A DNA stretch of 55,964 nt from Paludibacter sp. (GCA_027450045.1 DAIDKM010000010.1:1-55964); one strand, 5' to 3'; shown: positions 1-7,265, counted from the stretch's first letter. The notes: generated by a model not told the origin, from the sequence alone. Translations and numbers: made by a program.

Positions 1-1116
1 CTCGGCAGAGGCTACACCGGCCATGAACACCTTACGGCCTTTGGTTTGATAAACATGAACGCCCGGCTGTATGATCCGGCATTGGGAAGGTTTTTATCTC
101 CTGATCCTTATGTTCAAGCTCCGGATTTTAGCCAGAACTTTAATAGGTATTCATATTGTGTAAATAATCCGTTGAGGTTTACGGACCAGAATGGAAAATT
201 TTTCTTCTTGCCGATACTTATAGGTGCTGCTATTAATGTTGCTATACAAGGTTTATCCGGTAATATTCATAATTTTGCGGGTTTTATGGTCGCTGCTGGC
301 ATTGGAGGATTATCCGGTTTGGCTGGTGCTGGAGCAGGTGCACTGGTTGGCGGGGCGATGCATGTAGGCGGTTTTCTGGGAGGCGCAGCGATAGGAGCCG
401 CTGGTGGCTTTGCAGGAGGTTTTGTTGGTGGAACTGGCAATGCGTGGGCGAATGGTGCCAGTTTTGGGAATGGATTACTAAGCGGATTATTGGAAGGAGG
501 GCTTGGAGCTTTAGCTGGAGGTATTATAGGAGGCGTGACTGGAGGAATTCAGTCATATCATAATGATAAATTGTATGTGACAAATGATGATTTGCTGGGG
601 TATACTGATGGAGCAGTTATGTCAGAGAATGAACTAGAAGCATTTTCACTGAGAGAAATGGGTATTCAAGAAGGAAATTATGGTATAAGTGATATTACTA
701 TAAGCACCCCGTCTGATTGTACTTTTAATACAGAGACCAAATGGTTTTATGATTCAAAAGGAATAGCATCAGGCGAGGCACGGCAAAGTTTTTGGACAGG
801 GAAAACCACTGTTCATATTGCACAAGCCGCAACAAAAAACCCTATTATGCTAAAAGGAACACTCATACATGAATTTACTCATGCGTGGGATTATTTTAGA
901 GGAGCAACAAACGGAATCTCAGATGCTTTATTTCATAGTAGCACGGAAAATTCTGCTATTAATGCAGAAAGAAATTACTACCAAGCATTTCATTCAAATA
1001 GTTCATTTATTAAAAGTTTAATAAAGAATTGTGATTTGTATCAACTACAGTGGCAAAATCCCAAACCATTACAATGGATTTCTCCATTTAAGAGTCGCGT
1101 TGTATTAATACCTTGA
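1..1116 (+). CDS. RHS-repeat protein C-terminus with HExxH toxin tip (5' partial)
   Basis: The reading frame is open to the left edge, so only the C-terminal end of a larger RHS/YD-repeat protein is present. It starts with the end of the RHS core ([15 protein letters not shown], then [11 protein letters not shown]), the conserved junction after which polymorphic toxin tips begin. Next is a long Gly/Ala-rich hydrophobic stretch (about bases 200-545), common before RHS toxin tips. The last 170 residues hold the zincin signature HEFTH (bases 868-882, [12 protein letters not shown]), suggesting a zinc metallopeptidase toxin. The stop codon overlaps the start of the next small gene, as expected of a toxin/immunity pair. 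The RHS assignment is firm; the toxin activity is inferred from the HExxH motif alone. Confidence 0.8.
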   Translation, partial: LGRGYTGHEHLTAFGLINMNARLYDPALGRFLSPDPYVQAPDFSQNFNRYSYCVNNPLRFTDQNGKFFFLPILIGAAINVAIQGLSGNIHNFAGFMVAAGIGGLSGLAGAGAGALVGGAMHVGGFLGGAAIGAAGGFAGGFVGGTGNAWANGASFGNGLLSGLLEGGLGALAGGIIGGVTGGIQSYHNDKLYVTNDDLLGYTDGAVMSENELEAFSLREMGIQEGNYGISDITISTPSDCTFNTETKWFYDSKGIASGEARQSFWTGKTTVHIAQAATKNPIMLKGTLIHEFTHAWDYFRGATNGISDALFHSSTENSAINAERNYYQAFHSNSSFIKSLIKNCDLYQLQWQNPKPLQWISPFKSRVVLIP

Positions 1117-1526
1117 TGAATATGAAAAGATATATTAAACCTATAGTTTATTGTTCATTTTTATTTATTGCATTATACTTGGGTATATTTAGAAAAGGAT
1201 TTAGTTATTATACGGGAATAGGAACTTCATACAGCTATTTTGCAGCACAAAAAGCGATTCGAGATAGTAGTGTATTAGTATATTATTCTCAAGGGCTTGT
1301 TCATCATGTTTATAGTGGAAATATAGACAGTCTTCAAAAAGCATATGGTTTTTCGAGCAAAGATGGAGTTACTGAAGTTTCATCTATAGTTCTTAAAATT
1401 TACAATCTAGAAATCAATAAGGCAATACACAAAAGACTAGGAGAAATAAAATGGAAAGAATATCAATTTAAAAGAGATTCTATGGCAAGAAAATATGAAA
1501 TCAAACTAATAGAGAAACCTCATTGA
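1116..1526 (+). CDS. putative immunity protein for the HExxH RHS toxin
   Basis: This encodes 136 residues of unrecognised family. The ATG shares its A with the TGA of the upstream RHS gene (TGATG), so translation is probably coupled; a second ATG lies six bases further on. An N-terminal hydrophobic segment (IVYCSFLFIALYLGIF, about residues 8-23) predicts a membrane anchor, and the rest is a charged, mostly soluble domain. Position directly behind a polymorphic toxin tip, small size and AT-rich composition suggest an immunity protein. That role is inferred from context only. If the anchored domain faces the periplasm, it would act where a delivered peptidase would do damage. Confidence 0.55.
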   Translation: MNMKRYIKPIVYCSFLFIALYLGIFRKGFSYYTGIGTSYSYFAAQKAIRDSSVLVYYSQGLVHHVYSGNIDSLQKAYGFSSKDGVTEVSSIVLKIYNLEINKAIHKRLGEIKWKEYQFKRDSMARKYEIKLIEKPH

Positions 1527-1615
1527 ACTATTATTCCAAACCGGTGCGAAATAAAATTCAACGAAGTTAATCTTTCGTGTGGGAGTAAAACTATCTCGGC
1601 AGTATTACCCACGTA

Positions 1616-2512
1616 GTGAATGCCGACGGCTCTTTGACACAAGAATTAAGCTATGATCCCTGGGGCAGATTGCGTGACCCAAATACACAAGTAGCATACA
1701 CTCCCGACACAGAACCGGTATTATTCCTCGGCAGAGGCTACACCGGCCATGAACACCTTACGGCCTTTGGTTTGATAAACATGAACGCCCGGCTGTATGA
1801 TCCAGCTCTTGGCAGGTTTTTAAGCCCCGACCCCTATGTACAAGCTCCGGATTGGAGCCAAAACTTCAACAGGTATTCATATTGTGTGAATAATCCATTG
1901 ATTTACGTTGACTATAACGGTTATACATGGGTAAGTCATTTCGGATATTGGGTTGGACAAAATTGGAAACCAATTGTCACTATTGCAGCAACTGTGGTTG
2001 TGGTTAGTGTTGTAACAATAGCCACTGCTGGGATGGGAACTTTGGCGGCGGCCGCTATTACTGGTGCAGCAGGAGGTTTTACAAGTGGGGCAGTTGGTAC
2101 ATGGATAAATGGTGGCAACTTTGGGCAAGGTTTGGTAAGTGGATTTGTGAATGGGGCTGTGGGTGCTGTAGCAGGAATGGCAGGAGGTGCTGTCGCCGGT
2201 TGGGCATCAAAGAACATCGGTGGCTTTGCGTTAAATTCGCTTCAGGTGTCGGGTAAATCAGCCATAGGAGGAATGATTTCCGGCGCACTTGGAGGTTCTT
2301 TCAGTGGTGCTGTGGGTGGTTTTATTACCGGACTTGCACTTACCGGCGATCTTGATAAGGCTTGGAGTATGGCCAGTCAGGGAGCTATTTACGGAGGCAT
2401 TGCAGGCCTTGCATTGGGTGGATATAGAGGGTACAAGATGCTAAGGCTTTGGGTAGAAATCCGTGGACAGGAGAAACTAAATATTATAGAGGGGGAACAA
2501 ATTTTACTTTAA
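1616..2512 (+). CDS. orphan RHS core cassette, frameshifted before its toxin tip
   Basis: Similarity to the RHS core starts abruptly near base 1592 (YLGSITHVVNADGSLTQEL), just after an in-frame stop at 1586-1588, so no large RHS body precedes it. It is a displaced C-terminal cassette, and the GTG at 1616 may not be a genuine start. It continues through [19 protein letters not shown] and [11 protein letters not shown] into a Gly/Ala-rich hydrophobic region (about 1930-2430). After GGYRGYK the frame runs into unrelated sequence and stops at 2512, while the expected continuation (DAKALGRNPWTGE) lies in another frame. The most economical reading is loss of one base near 2437, so the gene is probably broken. 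Confidence 0.65.
   Translation: MNADGSLTQELSYDPWGRLRDPNTQVAYTPDTEPVLFLGRGYTGHEHLTAFGLINMNARLYDPALGRFLSPDPYVQAPDWSQNFNRYSYCVNNPLIYVDYNGYTWVSHFGYWVGQNWKPIVTIAATVVVVSVVTIATAGMGTLAAAAITGAAGGFTSGAVGTWINGGNFGQGLVSGFVNGAVGAVAGMAGGAVAGWASKNIGGFALNSLQVSGKSAIGGMISGALGGSFSGAVGGFITGLALTGDLDKAWSMASQGAIYGGIAGLALGGYRGYKMLRLWVEIRGQEKLNIIEGEQILL
1727..1803 (+). repeat. RHS core direct repeat (77 bp identical to bases 1-77)
   Basis: Bases 1-77 and 1727-1803 are identical, and a third copy starts at about 3189 with two early substitutions and a 20-base insertion. The copies diverge in third positions soon after GATCC. Such conserved blocks at the junction of RHS core and tip are sites where homologous recombination can exchange tips. 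Confidence 0.85.
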
Positions 2513-2754
2513 AGAATGGAGAATATAAGATTAACCCTGCAAATGGTCTAGTAAAACCCACACATGGCCTTTCGGTTAATATTGATCCTACGAATCTTGA
2601 AAAATTTGGAGGAGCAAATGCAATAGACTATTTACCTGATGGTTTAAAGATTATTCAAAGAGGAGCGAATCTTTCACATTTTGAAATTGTTCCTTCCTCG
2701 GAAATGTCTTTTGATGAATACCAGAATCTATTGAATCAGATTAAAATCAAATAA
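2449..2754 (+). CDS. toxin tip of the second RHS cassette (out of frame)
   Basis: This frame carries the missing end of the preceding RHS cassette, from about base 2437 (DAKALGRNPWTGE) to the stop at 2754. The motif LGRNPWTGE is a frequent start of RHS toxin tips. The tip then reads YYRGGTNFTL, GLSVN and HFEIVPSSE. YRGG followed later by a Glu-containing strand is faintly reminiscent of ADP-ribosyltransferase motifs, but I cannot confirm this and the family stays open. The TTG at 2449 is unlikely to be a natural start. As written, the tip would be made only by frameshifting or after repair of the base deletion. Confidence 0.55.
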   Translation: MGRNPWTGETKYYRGGTNFTLKNGEYKINPANGLVKPTHGLSVNIDPTNLEKFGGANAIDYLPDGLKIIQRGANLSHFEIVPSSEMSFDEYQNLLNQIKIK

Positions 2755-2761
2755 TTGCATT

Positions 2762-3094
2762 ATGAATGAATTAGAAATCTTTTGTTCTGACATTAGTGAA
2801 TTAAAGGAATTTGATTCCGTAAATAGAGGGTATCGTTCAGATATTTTTGTGAAGATAGGAAGCAATTTTTTTAGATTACATGTTTATGATATTACAAGAC
2901 TTAAACAAGATTTTGACAGTGAGATTAGTATTTATGGTTATTTTGGAATAGAACCGAATATAGTTTTAGTCTCTAAAGTGGATTTGAAACATATCACAAA
3001 AACGATCGCAAATCTATATAAACAAAAATATTTTGAACAGATCAAACCTCTGCCAAAAGAAGAGTTGGCAAGATGTAACTTAAACAGAATTTGA
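2762..3094 (+). CDS. putative immunity protein for the second RHS tip
   Basis: This encodes 110 residues of no recognised family, starting at an ATG seven bases after the toxin-tip stop. It is rich in acidic and aromatic residues (MNELEIFCSDISELKEF), with no signal peptide or membrane segment, so a cytosolic protein is expected. Position and size match immunity genes that follow RHS tips, where the partner neutralises a toxin acting in the cytosol. It appears intact although the toxin is frameshifted, as expected when immunity is kept after the toxin is lost. Function is inferred from context only. Confidence 0.5.
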   Translation: MNELEIFCSDISELKEFDSVNRGYRSDIFVKIGSNFFRLHVYDITRLKQDFDSEISIYGYFGIEPNIVLVSKVDLKHITKTIANLYKQKYFEQIKPLPKEELARCNLNRI

Positions 3095-3147
3095 CGGTAT
3101 TGTCAGAAATGTTGTGTTAAGTACAAACACTAAAAATCAACTCCTGC

Positions 3148-3380
3148 CGACCAGATAGCCTACACTTCCACAGAACCGGTATTATTCCTCGGCAGAGGCT
3201 ACACCGGCCACGAACACCTTACGGCCTTTGGTTTGATAAATATGAAACAACGTTCGGCGTAGCCAACGCCCGGCTGTATGATCCAGCTCTTGGCAGGTTT
3301 TTAAGCCCCGACCCTTATGTACAAGCTCCGGATTTCTCTCAGAATTTCAATCGGCATTACTATTGCGTAAACAATCTATT
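3148..3380 (+). pseudogene. third RHS core copy, degraded relic
   Basis: A third copy of the RHS core end begins near 3148 (DQIAYTSTEPVLFLGRGY) and is nearly identical to the other two through [12 protein letters not shown]. It is then interrupted by about 20 extra bases (near 3245-3265) that contain a TAG stop and can fold into a small hairpin. The core resumes ([28 protein letters not shown]) and ends without a full toxin tip. Bases 3380-3488 retain short open stretches but no recognisable domain or gene. It is a non-functional remnant of a displaced cassette. Confidence 0.7.
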
Positions 3381-3488
3381 TATGGCGAAACTCCTTTGCT
3401 ATTACCGGAGCTATCTTAATAATGGTTGAGAAACTTTTTCAGAATGGATATTACGAAGAGCGGGTACAAATGGAACCGAATATTAAAA

Positions 3489-3525
3489 AATAGCCAGACA
3501 GTAGAATTTCCGCTGTCTGGCTATT
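3489..3525 (-). terminator. intrinsic terminator after tdh, possibly bidirectional
   Basis: A perfect 13-bp inverted repeat (AATAGCCAGACAG, 3489-3501, and its complement at 3513-3525) has an 11-base loop. On the minus strand it is followed by TTTTAATA, so it fits as the terminator of tdh. It also separates the RHS array from the metabolic genes. Confidence 0.8.
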
Positions 3526-3562
3526 ACGCATTTTCAGTCTTATATTCTTACATCTTATCTGG

Positions 3563-4585
3563 TTACCAGTTCAGAATCACTTTGCCGCATTGGCCGCTTT
3601 CCATCACGTCGAAGCCTTTTTGGAAATCGTCTATTTCAAAGCGATGTGTAATGACGGGCGATAAGTCGATACCCGTAATAAGCATTTGTTCCATCTGATA
3701 CCATGTTTCCCACATCTCACGGCCATAAATACCTTTTAGCGTGAGAGCTTTGAAGATGATTTTATCCCAACGTACCGTAGTGGTATTCGGTAAAATCCCA
3801 AGCAATGATATTTTGGAGCCGTTGTACATATTTTCGATCATGTCTTCGAATGCCACCGGAGAACCGGACATTTCCAAACCGATATCAAAACCGTGCATGT
3901 GCAATTGTTGTATAGCTCCAACAATGGTTTCTCCTTTACTGGGATTGATGGTAAGCGTCGCTCCCATTTTCTTGGCAATGTTCAGGCGGTAATCACTTAT
4001 ATCAGTCACAACGATGTTGCGCGCTCCTGCGAAACGGCATATGGCCGTTGCTATGGTACCAATTAATCCTGCACCTGTAATCAACACATCTTCACCGATA
4101 AGCGGAAATGATAATGCAGCATGGGTAGCATTCCCAAACGGATCCATAATGGCAGCCATCTCATCGGAAACTCGTGGATCGAGGTGTACCACGTTTTGAG
4201 AAGGCAAAGAAAGGTATTCGGCAAATGCTCCGTCGCGATTAACCCCTACTCCGATGGAATTTTCGCACACGTGCAATTTGCCGCGACGACAATTCCGGCA
4301 GTGACCGCAGGCAATATGTCCTTCACCTGTGACACGATCGCCTATCTGAATGTTTTCCACGCCTCTTCCTTTATCGACAATTTCGCCCACATATTCGTGC
4401 CCGATTGTCATGGGCGTTTTGATGGTTTGTTGCGACCACTCGTCCCATTTGTAGATATGCAGATCGGTGCCACATATAGCGGTTTTCTTTATTTTGATCA
4501 ATACGTCGTTAATGCCTATTTGTGGCATGGGAACGTCTTCCATCCAGATCCCTTTTTCGGGACGAAGTTTTACAAGAGCTTTCAT
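3563..4585 (-). CDS. tdh: L-threonine 3-dehydrogenase
   Basis: Oxidises L-threonine to 2-amino-3-ketobutyrate with NAD in the cytosol; the neighbouring Kbl then cleaves the product to glycine and acetyl-CoA. It is a zinc medium-chain dehydrogenase of 340 residues, the same length class as the E. coli enzyme. The catalytic zinc site shows C38 (ICGTD) and H63-E64 (IGHEYVGE). The structural zinc lobe has C93, C96, C99 and C107 ([15 protein letters not shown]). The Rossmann motif is GAGLIGTIA. It lies 126 bases downstream of kbl on the same strand, so the pair is probably one operon, and a strong terminator follows. The intergenic gap contains an unusual repeat block. Confidence 0.95.
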   Translation of the reverse strand: MKALVKLRPEKGIWMEDVPMPQIGINDVLIKIKKTAICGTDLHIYKWDEWSQQTIKTPMTIGHEYVGEIVDKGRGVENIQIGDRVTGEGHIACGHCRNCRRGKLHVCENSIGVGVNRDGAFAEYLSLPSQNVVHLDPRVSDEMAAIMDPFGNATHAALSFPLIGEDVLITGAGLIGTIATAICRFAGARNIVVTDISDYRLNIAKKMGATLTINPSKGETIVGAIQQLHMHGFDIGLEMSGSPVAFEDMIENMYNGSKISLLGILPNTTTVRWDKIIFKALTLKGIYGREMWETWYQMEQMLITGIDLSPVITHRFEIDDFQKGFDVMESGQCGKVILNW

Positions 4586-4592
4586 ATAAAAT

Positions 4593-4650
4593 AGTAGTTG
4601 GTAGTCAGTAGTTGGTAGATAGTAGTTGGTAGTAGTTGGTAGTAGATAGT
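4593..4650. repeat. short tandem repeat AGTAGTTGGT in the kbl-tdh gap
   Basis: Four perfect copies of AGTAGTTGGT start at 4593, 4607, 4621 and 4631, the first two each followed by a 4-base spacer, and a degenerate fifth copy follows (AGTAGATAGT). On the tdh-coding strand this is a purine-poor ACTACTACCA repeat immediately upstream of the tdh start. Function is unknown. It is too short and irregular for CRISPR. Confidence 0.8.
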
Positions 4651-4652
4651 AG

Positions 4653-4697
4653 AAATTTAGAAGTTACGGGAATATATGAGGTTAAGAAGTTAGGGAA
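4653..4697. repeat. dispersed intergenic repeat, copy A
   Basis: This block contains AAATTTAGAAGTTA (4653-4666) and AAGAAGTTAGGGAA (4684-4697). Both 14-base words recur, in the same order but inverted, at 7207-7242 between pheA and the aminotransferase gene. A weaker partial match (GAAGTTACAGAATATAAGAAG) lies just after the DAHP synthase gene, near 9538. It looks like a small dispersed non-coding element. Confidence 0.7.
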
Positions 4698-4711
4698 GTT
4701 ATAAAGCAATT

Positions 4712-5899
4712 TCAACTAACAACTCCCATTTCCGTTGCGACTTTCGTAAACGCAGCAATACACTGATCGAGATGTGCGGTTTCGTGCGCTGCGGAGATTT
4801 GGACCCGGATGCGTGCCTGTCCTTGCGGAACAACGGGATAGTAGAATCCGGTGACATAAATTCCTTCGTCGAGCAAACGGGTTGCCATCTCTTGCGAGCG
4901 TTTTGCGTCATAAAGCATTACGGCACAAATGGCAGATTCTGTGGGTTTAATGTCAAATCCGACGGCTTTCATACGCGTCAGAAAATAGTCGGTATTTTGA
5001 TGCAGTTTATCTTGCAGTTGGTTGGTCTCGCTCATCATCTCCACCATTTTAATGCCGGCTGCCACCACCATCGGAGGCAATGAGTTGGAGAAGAGGTAAG
5101 GGCGGGAACGTTGCCGCAACAGATCGATGATCTCTTTCCGTCCGGTGGTGAAGCCGCCGATAGCACCGCCAAACGCTTTGCCAAGAGTGCCGGTGATCAG
5201 CTCGATCTTTCCACGCAAATTGAACCGTTCGGTCACACCACGACCTGTATTGCCAACAACGCCTGCCGAGTGCGATTCATCCACCATGACCATAGCGTCG
5301 TAACGAAGGGCCAACTCATATATTTTATCTAACGGAGCCACGTTGCCATCCATAGAGAAAACCCCATCAGTAACAATCAATCGAAATCGTCCCGATTGTG
5401 CAGCTTTCAGTTGTTTTTCCAAATCAGCCATGTCGGCATTGGCATACCGAAAACGCTGTGCTTTGCACAAACGAACACCATCGATGATGGAAGCATGATT
5501 CAATGAGTCGGAGATAATGGCATCCTCTTCGGTGAGTAGTGGTTCAAACAACCCGCCATTGGCATCGAAACAAGCAGCATATAAAATAGTATCTTCCGTA
5601 CCGAAGAAAGAGGCGATTTTAGCTTCCAATTGTTTGTGCAAATCCTGTGTTCCGCAGATAAATCGTACCGAAGCCATTCCGAAACCCCGCGTGTCGAGAG
5701 CATGCTTTGCCGCTTCAATCAGTTTCGGATTGTTAGCCAGTCCTAAGTAGTTGTTGGCGCAAAAATTCAGCACTTTGCGCCCATTGACTTCAATTTCAGC
5801 CCCTTGAGGCGATTCGATGATTCTCTCGTTTTTATACAGGCCGGCGTCCTGAATTGCTGAAAGCTCTTGCCTGAGATGCTCCTGAAATTTGGTGTACAT
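4712..5899 (-). CDS. kbl: glycine C-acetyltransferase (2-amino-3-ketobutyrate CoA ligase)
   Basis: PLP-dependent enzyme of the alpha-oxoamine synthase family. It cleaves 2-amino-3-ketobutyrate with CoA to glycine and acetyl-CoA, completing threonine breakdown begun by Tdh. Its length of 395 residues is typical. The PLP lysine is K241 in GTLGKAFGG; H136 (SLNHAS) and the DESHS motif near residue 207 fit the cofactor pocket. The start ATG at 5899 gives MYTKFQEHLR, the usual N-terminus. A Bacteroidota -7 element lies 50 bases upstream. It is the first gene of a likely kbl-tdh operon. Confidence 0.95.
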   Translation of the reverse strand: MYTKFQEHLRQELSAIQDAGLYKNERIIESPQGAEIEVNGRKVLNFCANNYLGLANNPKLIEAAKHALDTRGFGMASVRFICGTQDLHKQLEAKIASFFGTEDTILYAACFDANGGLFEPLLTEEDAIISDSLNHASIIDGVRLCKAQRFRYANADMADLEKQLKAAQSGRFRLIVTDGVFSMDGNVAPLDKIYELALRYDAMVMVDESHSAGVVGNTGRGVTERFNLRGKIELITGTLGKAFGGAIGGFTTGRKEIIDLLRQRSRPYLFSNSLPPMVVAAGIKMVEMMSETNQLQDKLHQNTDYFLTRMKAVGFDIKPTESAICAVMLYDAKRSQEMATRLLDEGIYVTGFYYPVVPQGQARIRVQISAAHETAHLDQCIAAFTKVATEMGVVS

Positions 5900-5948
5900 A
5901 GTGATTTTATACTTTTTAATGAGTGATGCTCTGTATAAACTTGAGCCG

Positions 5949-5956
5949 CAAATTTA
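5949..5956 (-). promoter_or_regulatory. kbl promoter -7 element
   Basis: TAAATTTG on the minus strand matches the Bacteroidota TAnnTTTG -7 box, about 50 bases before the kbl start. I see no clear -33 TTTG at the usual distance, so the assignment is tentative. Confidence 0.45.
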
Positions 5957-6103
5957 CGATAGAATACCCAATGTTATCACACTTTGCAGGTTCATTTTTG
6001 TAGTTTCCTTCACATTTTCAGCGTTCTTGCGTCCGGATTCAATTGATCAAGAAGAGACTGTTTTTCAAATAAGAGGGGTTATAAAAAATAATTTCGACTT
6101 TTC

Positions 6104-6134
6104 TTGGTGGTTTTATAATAATCTATTACTTTTG
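6104..6134 (+). promoter_or_regulatory. promoter of the Phe/Tyr biosynthesis operon
   Basis: TTG at 6104-6106 (in TTCTTGG) is followed after 20 bases by TACTTTTG at 6127-6134, matching the Bacteroidota -33/-7 pattern. Transcription would start near 6140, about 20 bases before the leader peptide ATG and about 170 bases before pheA, giving an attenuator-type leader of normal size. Confidence 0.65.
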
Positions 6135-6160
6135 TAGCCGAAAACGTAACGATTCAGCTC

Positions 6161-6235
6161 ATGGCACAAACTTTTGCATATTTCTTTTTTTACTTTTACT
6201 TTAGCCAAAGTAAGAGCGGGAGTTTGTTGTCTTAA
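6161..6235 (+). CDS. Phe/Tyr-rich leader peptide of the aromatic operon
   Basis: This is a 24-codon ORF starting MAQTFAYFFFYFYF and ending at TAA 6233-6235. Nine of residues 5-14 are Phe or Tyr (six Phe, three Tyr), an extreme bias found in attenuator leader peptides such as E. coli PheL. It lies between a good promoter and a terminator hairpin, upstream of genes for phenylalanine and tyrosine synthesis. Its 3' end (6214-6225) supplies the antiterminator arm. Ribosome stalling at these codons when charged tRNA-Phe or tRNA-Tyr is scarce would control read-through. The peptide itself probably has no other function. Confidence 0.82.
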   Translation: MAQTFAYFFFYFYFSQSKSGSLLS

Positions 6236-6295
6236 CCATAAGTAATCAATTTTAGGTAGTACAAAAATCCCGCTCAGCAAGCGGGATTTTTTTTT
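6196..6295 (+). promoter_or_regulatory. transcription attenuator (segments 1-4)
   Basis: Four alternating RNA segments can be drawn. Segments 1 and 2: TTACTTT (6196-6202) pairs with AAAGTAA (6207-6213) over a 4-base loop, the first arm lying in the last Tyr/Phe codons of the leader peptide. Segment 2 extension: GAGCGGGA (6214-6221) is perfectly complementary to TCCCGCTC (6268-6275), forming the antiterminator. Segments 3 and 4 form the terminator at 6263-6291. A ribosome stalled on the Phe/Tyr codons would mask segment 1, free segment 2 to pair with 3, and permit transcription of pheA and downstream genes. The architecture is seen in the sequence; regulation is inferred. Confidence 0.8.
6263..6295 (+). 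terminator. attenuator terminator before pheA
   Basis: A 12-bp stem (AAAAATCCCGCT at 6263-6274 with AGCGGGATTTTT at 6280-6291) has a 5-base loop and a run of nine T ending at 6295. It is a textbook intrinsic terminator 13 bases before the pheA start, which makes sense only as a regulated one. Confidence 0.92.
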
Positions 6296-6308
6296 AAGAA
6301 GAAAAATC

Positions 6309-7151
6309 ATGATTAAAGTAGCCATTCAAGGAATTGCAGGTTCGTTTCACGACATAGCTGCACAATGTTATTTTGGAAAAGACGAAGTGGAAGTGGTGCC
6401 ATGCAGCACCTTCAAAGAGCTGTTTGCCTGCCTGGCCGACAACGGTTCGATGGTGGGGATGGTGGCCATTGAAAATACCATTGCCGGAAGCCTTTTGCCA
6501 AATTATAATATGCTGCGAGAGAGCAATCTTACCATCATTGGTGAACATAAGTTGCGCGTCAAGCATAACTTAGTTGCTTTAGCGGGACAAACCATTGCCG
6601 ACATTCACGAAGTACATTCACATTACATGGCGTTGCTGCAATGCGAAGATTTCTTTTTGCAATATCCTTCCATTCGGTTAATTGAAGCTGAAGATACCGC
6701 AGCCGAAGGTTTGCGTATCGCCAAACATCATGCAAAAAAACAAGCGGCGATCTGTAGTCGATACGCGGCAGAATTGTTTGGATTGCATATTTTGGCAGAA
6801 GATATTGAGACAAATAAGCATAACTTTACGCGGTTTTTAGTGGTCGGGAACGAACTGATGCGGGACAAGTTGAATGCAGACAAGCCACGAGACAAATCCT
6901 CGTTGGTATTTTCGTTACCGCACGAAGAAGGAAGCCTCTCGAAGGTATTGACCATTTTGTCGTTTTACAACATCAACCTGACGAAGATCCAATCACTTCC
7001 GGTGGTGGGCCAGGAATGGGAATACCTGTTTTACATTGACGTGACCTACAAAGATTATGTGCGTTATCGACAGGCACTCGATGCTATTTTGCCATTAACC
7101 AAAAACATGCGGATTCTGGGAGAATATGAAGAAGGAGAACAAACAATATAA
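6309..7151 (+). CDS. pheA: prephenate dehydratase
   Basis: Converts prephenate to phenylpyruvate in phenylalanine synthesis. It is a 280-residue monofunctional enzyme with no chorismate mutase domain; that activity sits in the fusion gene two places downstream. The N-terminal catalytic domain shows IENTIAGSL (about 54-62) and the TRF motif at 174-176 (HNFTRF). The C-terminal ACT domain (from about 198) contains EGSLSKVL and NINLTKIQSLP, the positions that bind phenylalanine in allosteric enzymes, so feedback inhibition is likely. First structural gene after the attenuator. Confidence 0.95.
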   Translation: MIKVAIQGIAGSFHDIAAQCYFGKDEVEVVPCSTFKELFACLADNGSMVGMVAIENTIAGSLLPNYNMLRESNLTIIGEHKLRVKHNLVALAGQTIADIHEVHSHYMALLQCEDFFLQYPSIRLIEAEDTAAEGLRIAKHHAKKQAAICSRYAAELFGLHILAEDIETNKHNFTRFLVVGNELMRDKLNADKPRDKSSLVFSLPHEEGSLSKVLTILSFYNINLTKIQSLPVVGQEWEYLFYIDVTYKDYVRYRQALDAILPLTKNMRILGEYEEGEQTI

Positions 7152-7206
7152 CTGCATAGACAATAGGAATTTGAAAATATGCCATTCATTATCAACTGTC
7201 AATTAA

Positions 7207-7242
7207 TTCCCTAACTTCTTATCTTCTTTAACTTCTAAATTT
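7207..7242. repeat. dispersed intergenic repeat, copy B (inverted)
   Basis: TTCCCTAACTTCTT (7207-7220) and TAACTTCTAAATTT (7229-7242) are the exact reverse complements of the two 14-base words at 4684-4697 and 4653-4666. The spacing between words is 8 bases here and 17 in copy A. It fills most of the 114-base gap between pheA and the aminotransferase gene. Confidence 0.75.
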
Positions 7243-7265
7243 TGTCCACTAACTATCAAACAACT

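Noticed and set aside
1877-2288. Three overlapping minus-strand ORFs (69-93 codons)
   Set aside because: They are antisense to the Gly/Ala-rich part of the second RHS cassette; their Pro- and Cys-rich translations are a by-product of that composition.
3426-3698. Plus-strand ORF of 90 codons after the RHS relic
   Set aside because: It runs through the terminator and into the antisense strand of tdh; only its first codons could be an RHS remnant.
4121-4594. 157-codon plus-strand ORF over tdh
   Set aside because: It is fully antisense to tdh, whose metal-binding motifs and length are intact.
4593-4650. CRISPR-like short repeats
   Set aside because: Units are 10 bases with spacers of 0-4 bases and no cas genes are near; it is a simple tandem repeat.
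5889-6137. 82-codon plus-strand ORF in the kbl-pheA gap
   Set aside because: It covers the kbl -7 box and the aromatic operon promoter, and its translation resembles no family.
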